64,000 nt of DNA, from NCBI RefSeq assembly GCF_000019085.1, contig NC_010321.1, positions 1,871,001-1,935,000 of the forward strand. The letters are read 5' to 3'. The notes under the pieces are model-generated. The model made no database searches. It was not told the DNA's origin and saw only the letters and a list, made by a program, of their open reading frames with translations. Numbering within the stretch: position 1 is the first letter of the stretch; each line of letters opens with the position of its first letter. Position numbers and translations under genes: made by a program. Below, piece after piece: positions 58,505 to 64,000 of this stretch. Origin of the DNA: Thermoanaerobacter pseudethanolicus ATCC 33223 (GTDB lineage Bacteria > Bacillota > Thermoanaerobacteria > Thermoanaerobacterales > Thermoanaerobacteraceae).

Positions 58505-59452
58505 ATGCAGACTTTTTTATCATCGGTTCAAGGAGTACTTACAATTGTATTCATGTTAGCTCTTGGCTATTATCTTGCAAAAGCAGGATGGTTTGATAGT
58601 TCAATATCAGATTTATTTGCTAAACTTGTCGTCAATATCTCTTTGCCACTTTCTATGATAGTAAACATAACATCAACTTTCTCAAAAAAGCAATTAGAGC
58701 GCCCAGGAAGAGGACTTTTGATACCTTTTTTGTCAATACTTTTATCCTACTTGATTGCATATATACTGGCTGAAATTTTTAAAGTCAAAAGAGGAAGAAA
58801 GGGAGTATTTACAGCAATATTTTCACTATCAAATTCAATATTTGTGGGGCTTCCAATGTCTCAAGCTCTTTTTGGGGAAATTGCGACACCTTATACTCTT
58901 TTGTACTACATGGCAAATACTACAATTTGGTGGACTTTGGGTGTGTATGGCATTGTTCGTGACACAAAAGGCAAAGATCAAAAAATATTAACTTTAGATA
59001 CGTTAAAAAGAATATTTAATCCCCCTCTTATTGGTTTTATCATAGGTGTAATCTTGGTTTTTGCCAATATTAAACTTCCAAAACTTATTTTTGACAGCTT
59101 CAAAATGATAGGAGGACTTACAACACCCCTTTCAATATTTTATGTTGGTATAACTATTTACGAAATGAGTTTTGATAAATTTAAGCTTGATAAAGATGCT
59201 TTAATGGTTTTTATCGGGAGATTTTTGGTGACTCCTGCCTTAGTATGGATATTAGATTTATTTATACCAATTCCTCAGCTTATGAGAGATGTCTTTATAA
59301 TAATGTCTGCAATGCCTGTCATGGTAAACTCAGCAATAATAGCAAGGGTTTATGGTGCAGATTACGAATTTGCGACAAGCATGATCACGTACACAACAAT
59401 ATTTAGTGTCATTATAATGCCATTTTTAATGGTTTTGATAAAAACTATATAA
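58505..59452 (+). CDS. AEC-family transporter, copy B
   Basis: A 315-residue, ten-helix organic-acid carrier of the auxin-efflux family, same length as the gene at 43920 and with most residues shared (for example SALRQ-free core SAMPVMVNSAIIARVYGADY against SAMPVLVNSAIIARVYGADY). The start follows GGGAGG. Strong conservation of both copies suggests both are functional, perhaps with different substrates or regulation. A short AATGAG/CTCATT stem just after the stop may be a weak terminator. Confidence 0.9.
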   Translation: MQTFLSSVQGVLTIVFMLALGYYLAKAGWFDSSISDLFAKLVVNISLPLSMIVNITSTFSKKQLERPGRGLLIPFLSILLSYLIAYILAEIFKVKRGRKGVFTAIFSLSNSIFVGLPMSQALFGEIATPYTLLYYMANTTIWWTLGVYGIVRDTKGKDQKILTLDTLKRIFNPPLIGFIIGVILVFANIKLPKLIFDSFKMIGGLTTPLSIFYVGITIYEMSFDKFKLDKDALMVFIGRFLVTPALVWILDLFIPIPQLMRDVFIIMSAMPVMVNSAIIARVYGADYEFATSMITYTTIFSVIIMPFLMVLIKTI

Positions 59453-59691
59453 TGAGTGAATATACAATCTCTCATTCCATATAAACACTACTTTAAAACT
59501 CATGAAAAACTAATGCCTTACTATTATTAAAATATAAAGTAAAAAAATATTAAAAAAGTAGAATAATCCCTGCTAAAATGTCATAAACTCCATGAAAAAT
59601 TTGTTTTTTGCTTTTCGCTTGAGGATATCCGCTCTTATCTATTTCGTACATTACTTGATTTCATTTTGCCTTTTTAAATCATTTCTTTCTA

Positions 59692-59916
59692 CTACTTTTG
59701 GCTCATCCAGCGTCCGGTTGTTTTTTCTCTTTGAACTAAACCAAAAAAACAACTATTCATTATCCCTTCATAGAAAGCAAATTTGGTAAGATAAGGCGGT
59801 AAAAGAGAAATCAAAGATAACACTACTAAAAAAGTAAAAGATAGAATAAAGAGCTTTATTTTAGGCTTTACATATTTAAAGACAAGATGCAGTAGTTCTA
59901 ATTCTTTCGCCTTCAT
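59692..59916 (-). pseudogene. N-terminal fragment of an ABC exporter
   Basis: The frame begins MKAKELELLHLVFKYVKPKI with a first membrane helix and PPYLTKFAFYEGIM, the start of a half-size ABC exporter (membrane plus ATPase). It then leaves homology and stops at 59692. The rest of the roughly 600-residue protein is missing. The 239 bp to the left (59453-59691) hold no gene. Confidence 0.65.
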
Positions 59917-59934
59917 GCTCTTTTAACACTCCTT

Positions 59935-60203
59935 TCATACTTCTATCTCTTTCTCCTTCTTGTATCTTTCAAAATAATAATACAATATGGCAAAAGCAAC
60001 TAAAACGACAAGAGTTGTGAGAATTCCTCCTTCTGGTCCAAAATATGTATCTGAACTGCCGAATTCTGAGACATCGAATTCAACCTATCAATAAACTCTT
60101 TTGAAGAAAAGGCCGGAGTAAAAAGCAACATAATTATCTCTATTGCCAGAACAATAATAATATTAAATCTTATCACCTTTTTGTAAGGATACATGGTCTT
60201 CAT
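59935..60203 (-). pseudogene. Fragment of a CPBP-family membrane protease, copy B
   Basis: The start at 60203 (MKTMYPYKKVIRFNIIIVLA) gives one membrane helix, then sequence in a second frame resumes the CPBP C-terminus (GPEGGILTTLVVLVAFAILY, then YYFERYKKEKE) to 59935. This end closely matches the fragment at 46601. The catalytic middle is deleted and the two parts are out of frame. Confidence 0.65.
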
Positions 60204-60421
60204 CTGCTTCTATGTTACCAAATTTTTATATTCTTTGAATTTGACATTTAAAAGGCTTTATTAATAAATTTTACTAATAAGCCAGGCAGTAGTGATAAAA
60301 ACATCTAATTCTAGCCATCTGTAATTCTACCCCCACTTGTGCTATAATCTTAATATAATTTTGATTTGATACGGAACTCGGTTTTCGTGCAAAGGTAGAA
60401 TAAAAAAGTGGAGGGTTAAAG

Positions 60422-61105
60422 ATGTTTCCAATCAGGGATAATATACCGAGCAGACGACCACCCGTTATTACGCTCCTGCTCATAATAATAAATTCGCTCA
60501 TATTTTTCACTCTTTCAAGTGCTTCATACAGCACTTTTGCCGGGTTTGTTTACAAATACGGGCTTATACCGGCAAAAATTACAAAACTGGTTATATCCGG
60601 TGTACCGTTTTCCAGCAGCGACTTATACCCTTTTATCACCAGTATGTTTCTTCACGGTAACACACTTCACCTAATTAGCAACATGTGGATACTCTGGCTG
60701 TTCGGAGATAATGTTGAAGATAGGATGGGCCATATAAGGTTCCTCATTTTCTACCTCCTTAGTGGGGTAATCGCAGGTGTATTTCACCTGGTTTTTAATC
60801 CCCTCTCACAAGTACCGGTGGTAGGGGCTTCTGGAGCTATTGCAGGCATTATGGGTGCATATTTTGTATTATTCCCGTCGGCAAGGATAATTACGCTGGT
60901 ACCAAGCTTTTTCCTGGTTCCAGTCTTCCTTCCGATACCCGCCGTGGTCTACCTCTTCCTATGGTTCCTGACCCAGCTCTATTCCGGCACGGTCTACTCT
61001 GTCATTGGTGGTACAACGGTTGGTGGAATAGCCTGGTGGGCGCATATAGGAGGATTTATCAGTGGTGTGTTGTTAAATAGGTTCTTCCTTAGAGATAGGC
61101 ATTAA
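60422..61105 (+). CDS. Rhomboid-family intramembrane serine protease
   Basis: A 227-residue six- or seven-helix rhomboid. The conserved HGNTLHLISNMWILWLFGD is at about 78-96, catalytic Ser137 in VVGASGAIAGIMGAY and catalytic His in WWAHIGGFISGVL (about 208). A tryptophan-arginine-type loop motif is present in reduced form. The gene is visibly more GC-rich than its surroundings, with more CTG, CCG and ACG codons, and its neighbours are remnants, so horizontal arrival is possible. The start follows GTGGAGGG. Substrates are unknown. Confidence 0.9.
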   Translation: MFPIRDNIPSRRPPVITLLLIIINSLIFFTLSSASYSTFAGFVYKYGLIPAKITKLVISGVPFSSSDLYPFITSMFLHGNTLHLISNMWILWLFGDNVEDRMGHIRFLIFYLLSGVIAGVFHLVFNPLSQVPVVGASGAIAGIMGAYFVLFPSARIITLVPSFFLVPVFLPIPAVVYLFLWFLTQLYSGTVYSVIGGTTVGGIAWWAHIGGFISGVLLNRFFLRDRH

Positions 61106-61150
61106 TTAACTCGTGCTCACAATGGCGATTCCTCCACAGCCCCAAGGAAG

Positions 61151-61352
61151 CTAATATGTACCCAATAATCCATTTTTTCTGGCGTACCTACTACTCATAC
61201 CAAAAACCACTGAACCAACTATAAGCCACAAGATACTTATAAGTATAAGTAGTAGCCACTCATTGTAAGAAATAGCAATATTACTTACTGATTTTCTCGC
61301 TATATCATTTTCTATTTTATATGAAAAACTTTCTTTTAAACTTCTTTTTATT
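61151..61352 (-). pseudogene. C-terminal fragment of an ABC-2 permease
   Basis: An open stretch without a start reads KIENDIARKSVSNIAISYNE, then a membrane helix (LLLILISILWLIVGSVVFGM) and a short end GLLGTY before TAG. It lies next to the ATPase remnant at 61386-61998 and was probably its permease. Confidence 0.55.
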
Positions 61353-61385
61353 TAGCTATTACAATGTTTAAATATTTGAACATAT

Positions 61386-61998
61386 TTAAGCCCCCTTTAA
61401 ATTTGCATGTATTTTATATTTATTTTCTATGTCTTCTGCTGTAATATTGATATTTGCGAATTCATCAACGATGTTCCCATTGTTTATTATTATAAATCTG
61501 TCAACTGTCTTTCTCAAAAAATCTACATCATGAGAAGCAAGTAATACTGTTATCTTCATCTCCTCTCTTAAGGATTTAATAGCATTGGTCAGTAAGACAC
61601 GTGACTCTATATCTAATCCATTGGAAGGTTCATCCAAAATTAAAAGTTCCGGTTCGTGAAGTAAAGAAACAGTTATTGCTACTCTTTGTTTTTGACCCAT
61701 TGAAAGAGTTTTTACTTTTCGTGTTAATACTGTTGCCTTCAAGTACTACGCCTATTTTCTCCATTATTTTCAATCGAGTTTTATCTCCCATTTTGATATT
61801 GGATATAATAACCTCACCTAAATCAGGAATTGTTAAACCGCATATTATTTTAAGTAAAGTGGTTTTACCCGCTCCATTCGGTCCAAGAAGTCCTACTATT
61901 TCCCCTTTATTTATATTCATGGATACATTGTTTAAAGCTATAATCTTGCTTTTATTGTATTTTTTGTACAAATTTTTGACAGTAAGCAAATCTTTCAT
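61386..61998 (-). pseudogene. ABC transporter ATPase with internal deletion and frameshift
   Basis: The first frame (from 61998) has Walker A GPNGAGKTT and continues to GVVLEGNS. Next, in another frame, come the signature and Walker B (KTLSMGQKQRVAITV, LLILDEPSNGLD) and the switch His (LLASHDVDFL) to 61386. About 40 residues between Q-loop and signature are missing, and the two parts are out of register. The gene is overlapped at its start by the stop codon of the small frame at 61995. Confidence 0.85.
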
Positions 61999-62156
61999 TC
62001 CTCCTTGTTATTGTCTATCGAAAGAATAATTACATCATTTCTAAATCTGCTTGATTTTAGCATTATTAATGGCGCAGTTATTGAATGGTCAATACCCATT
62101 TTACTGCATCGTTTATAAGAAGAAAGTAATTCCTCCTGCGGACATAAAAAGTCCAT
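61995..62156 (-). CDS. 53-residue protein, perhaps remnant, coupled to ABC remnant
   Basis: ATG 62156 follows AGGGG and opens a frame (MDFLCPQEELLSSYKRCSKM, then DHSITAPLIMLKSSRFRND) whose TGA overlaps the ATPase ATG. The ELLSSYKRC stretch recalls the N-terminus of sigma-54-type regulators, but this is weak. It may have been the small first gene of the ABC operon or a truncated regulator. Confidence 0.4.
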   Translation of the reverse strand: MDFLCPQEELLSSYKRCSKMGIDHSITAPLIMLKSSRFRNDVIILSIDNNKEE

Positions 62157-62297
62157 TTTTTATACCCCTAAAAATGTAAAAACACTTTTTAAATATTATA
62201 CAATATTTGAAATTAAATTTGTGGATTTTGGAACGAAAGTGTCATTTTTGGGAACGAAAATGCATTTTTCGCCTAATATTTTACAATTATATGGCTA

Positions 62298-62631
62298 ATG
62301 TTATCTGGTAGTGCCACGGAATATCAAAACAAAAACAGCGATATTGATTTTGCAGTTTTATACAATAAAAATGTCTCATTGGAGGAAGAACTTACATTAG
62401 AAGTTAAAATAAGTGAAATATTCAAAAAGAGATGACATTGATGTGATAAATTTAAATAAAGCTCCTTTAAACCTTCAACACAATGTCATTTATACGGGAG
62501 AATTATTATATTGCAGTGATTATTTGAAACTGGCGGATTTTAAAGAAAAAGTTTTTAAATACCATGGAGACTATGGAATTACTCTCAAATTCTTTTATGA
62601 TTATTATTTGGAGGGACTGATTAAAAAATGA
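62298..62631 (+). pseudogene. MNT-type nucleotidyltransferase remnant
   Basis: The frame from 62298 shows the nucleotidyltransferase motif LSGSATEYQNKNSDIDFAVL. It shifts near 62430 (SEIFKK to KRDDIDVINLNKAPL) and ends at 62631. The N-terminal helix before the GS motif is missing. Such proteins (MntA/DUF4111-like) are often antitoxins beside HEPN toxins; no HEPN gene is seen. Upstream, at 62219-62275, an element TTTTGGRAACGAAA occurs twice without clear meaning. Confidence 0.7.
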
Positions 62632-62640
62632 CCATTAATT

Positions 62641-62726
62641 AGGATAAGATAACTTTTCTGTTGCGAAAACATGACTTATCCTATATAATAATATTCAAGT
62701 TATGCTTTATCAATTTGTATTGATAA
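62641..62726 (+). promoter_or_regulatory. Promoter and inverted repeats upstream of icd
   Basis: TTGCGA (62661-62666) and TATAAT (62684-62689) are 17 bp apart. AGGATAAG (62641-62648) and CTTATCCT (62675-62682) flank the -35, and TTATCAA/TTGATAA (62707-62713, 62720-62726) lie just after the start. Both pairs could be operator sites for a repressor of this gene. Confidence 0.55.
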
Positions 62727-62770
62727 ATTTTCGAAGTTTTTGTTATATCTTAGACAAAGGAGAGAAGTAA

Positions 62771-63982
62771 ATGGCTAACAAAATTCAAATGAAGGTACCC
62801 CTCGTTGAAATGGACGGGGACGAAATGACAAGAATCATATGGAAATTGATAAAAGAAATACTTTTAGAGCCCTATATAGACCTTAAAACGGAATATTATG
62901 ACCTTGGAATTAAAAACAGAGATAAAACAGAGGATCAGGTCACGGTTAATGCGGCATATGCCATCAAAAAATATGGTGTCGGCGTAAAATGTGCAACAAT
63001 TACTCCAAATGCCCAGAGAGTTGAAGAATACAACCTTAAAAAAATGTGGAAAAGCCCTAATGGTACAATCAGAGCAATACTTGATGGCACAGTTTTTCGC
63101 ACACCTATTATTGTGGAAAGTATTAAACCTCTCGTAAAAACATGGAAAAAGCCCATTACAATTGCAAGGCATGCCTATGGAGACATTTATAAAGATGTAG
63201 AATATCGGGTTGAAAACAAAGGAAAAGCAGAACTTGTTTTTACCTCTGAAACAGGTGAAGTGTCAAGGCAAACAATACATGAATTTGAAGGTCCTGGTGT
63301 CATCCTTGGCATGCACAACACTGATGAATCGATAAAGAGTTTTGCAAGAGCATGTTTTAACTATGCCTTAGATACAAAGCAAGATTTGTGGTTCGCAACC
63401 AAAGACACCATATCAAAAATTTATGACCACAGATTTAAAGACATATTCCAGGAAATATACGAAAATGAATATAAAGAAAAATTTGAGAAAGCGGGAATTG
63501 AATATTTCTATACTCTTATTGACGATGCTGTGGCTCGAATTATAAGGTCTGAAGGCGGAATGATTTGGGCATGCAAAAATTATGACGGCGATGTAATGTC
63601 AGATATGGTAGCAACAGCATTTGGAAGCCTCGCCATGATGACATCTGTGCTAGTATCTCCTGATGGCAAATACGAATTTGAAGCAGCTCATGGAACAGTT
63701 ACAAGGCATTATTACAAATACCTTAAAGGAGAAGAGACCTCTACAAATTCTATTGCTACAATTTTCGCATGGACAGGTGCTTTGAAAAAGAGAGGAGAAC
63801 TTGACGGAATAGAAAGCCTCGTAAACTTTGCTGACAAACTGGAAAATGCATCTCTTCAAACAATTGAAAAAGGTATAATGACAAAAGATTTAGCAGCTCT
63901 CTCTGATTTGCCAAATAAAACTGTTGTAAATACAGAAAGTTTTCTTCTTGAAATTAAAAAGACCTTGGAAGAGATAATGTAA
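62771..63982 (+). CDS. icd: NADP-dependent isocitrate dehydrogenase (type II, dimeric)
   Basis: Oxidises isocitrate to 2-oxoglutarate and CO2 with NADP+, supplying glutamate carbon and NADPH. It has 403 residues and belongs to the eukaryotic-like homodimeric class rather than the E. coli type: [16 protein letters not shown] (about 9-24), the substrate loop [20 protein letters not shown] with [16 protein letters not shown], metal Asps in LIDDAVARI and NYDGDVMSD, and the NADP motif [12 protein letters not shown]. It starts after AAAGGAGAG and is complete. No citrate synthase or aconitase gene lies in the window. Confidence 0.96.
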   Translation: MANKIQMKVPLVEMDGDEMTRIIWKLIKEILLEPYIDLKTEYYDLGIKNRDKTEDQVTVNAAYAIKKYGVGVKCATITPNAQRVEEYNLKKMWKSPNGTIRAILDGTVFRTPIIVESIKPLVKTWKKPITIARHAYGDIYKDVEYRVENKGKAELVFTSETGEVSRQTIHEFEGPGVILGMHNTDESIKSFARACFNYALDTKQDLWFATKDTISKIYDHRFKDIFQEIYENEYKEKFEKAGIEYFYTLIDDAVARIIRSEGGMIWACKNYDGDVMSDMVATAFGSLAMMTSVLVSPDGKYEFEAAHGTVTRHYYKYLKGEETSTNSIATIFAWTGALKKRGELDGIESLVNFADKLENASLQTIEKGIMTKDLAALSDLPNKTVVNTESFLLEIKKTLEEIM

Positions 63983-64000
63983 AAAGTAGTATGTGTCTTC

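Noticed and set aside
62298-62631. HEPN-MNT toxin-antitoxin pair
   Set aside because: Only a truncated, frameshifted nucleotidyltransferase is present; no HEPN frame lies on either side.

Overview
The window looks like chromosome of a low-GC, anaerobic, thermophilic Firmicute of the Thermoanaerobacter/Caldanaerobacter type. This is inference from the AT-rich DNA, strong AGGAGG-type ribosome sites, A/T-rich sigma-A promoters, a one-chain pyruvate:ferredoxin oxidoreductase, M42 aminopeptidases, a group IIC intron and an ISL3 element. No rRNA, tRNA or CRISPR array was seen.

Left part (1-24.9 kb), mostly metabolic. After a cut-off chemoreceptor comes a minus-strand nucleoside operon: BMP lipoprotein, ABC ATPase, two permeases, GntR regulator, cytidine deaminase, phosphopentomutase, pyrimidine-nucleoside phosphorylase. 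It imports nucleosides and turns them into bases and pentose phosphates. Next is a histidine/urocanate degradation cluster (hutU, glutamate formimidoyltransferase, hutI, a separate cyclodeaminase) without hutH, then a second chemoreceptor, a DDE insertion sequence, an HD-GYP protein, a 73-nt poly-A tract, a YjeM-like amino-acid permease and pyruvate:ferredoxin oxidoreductase. An ISL3 element with a perfect 8-bp target duplication sits in the oxidoreductase terminator.

Middle and right parts (26.4-60.2 kb) are two diverged copies of one gene block. Copy A (26.4-46.9 kb) holds a rubrerythrin-VIT1 gene (frameshifted), three M42 aminopeptidases, a YtrA-type GntR/ABC operon, an AEC transporter and a CPBP protease fragment. 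Copy B (53.0-60.2 kb) holds an intact rubrerythrin-VIT1 gene, three M42 aminopeptidases, a 62-codon fusion scar of the GntR/ABC operon, an SdpI-like gene, an AEC transporter and a CPBP fragment. Copy A has also gained a zinc-finger-less TnpB element with a GC-rich structured 3' region and a run of lipoproteins and small secreted or membrane proteins, several of them frameshifted.

Between the copies lies a 5.1-kb transposon (about 47,834-52,958) with 18-bp TGTCA ends. It encodes a DUF6431-like zinc-ribbon protein, a Mu/TnsB-type DDE transposase and an ExeA/TnsC-type AAA+ ATPase, and it carries a group IIC intron inserted directly after the transposon's own terminator. This is the best candidate for a little-described system, followed by the TnpB/RNA element and the RBS-masking hairpins at the transposase genes.

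The right edge has a more GC-rich rhomboid protease, remnants of an ABC transporter and a nucleotidyltransferase, and NADP-type isocitrate dehydrogenase.
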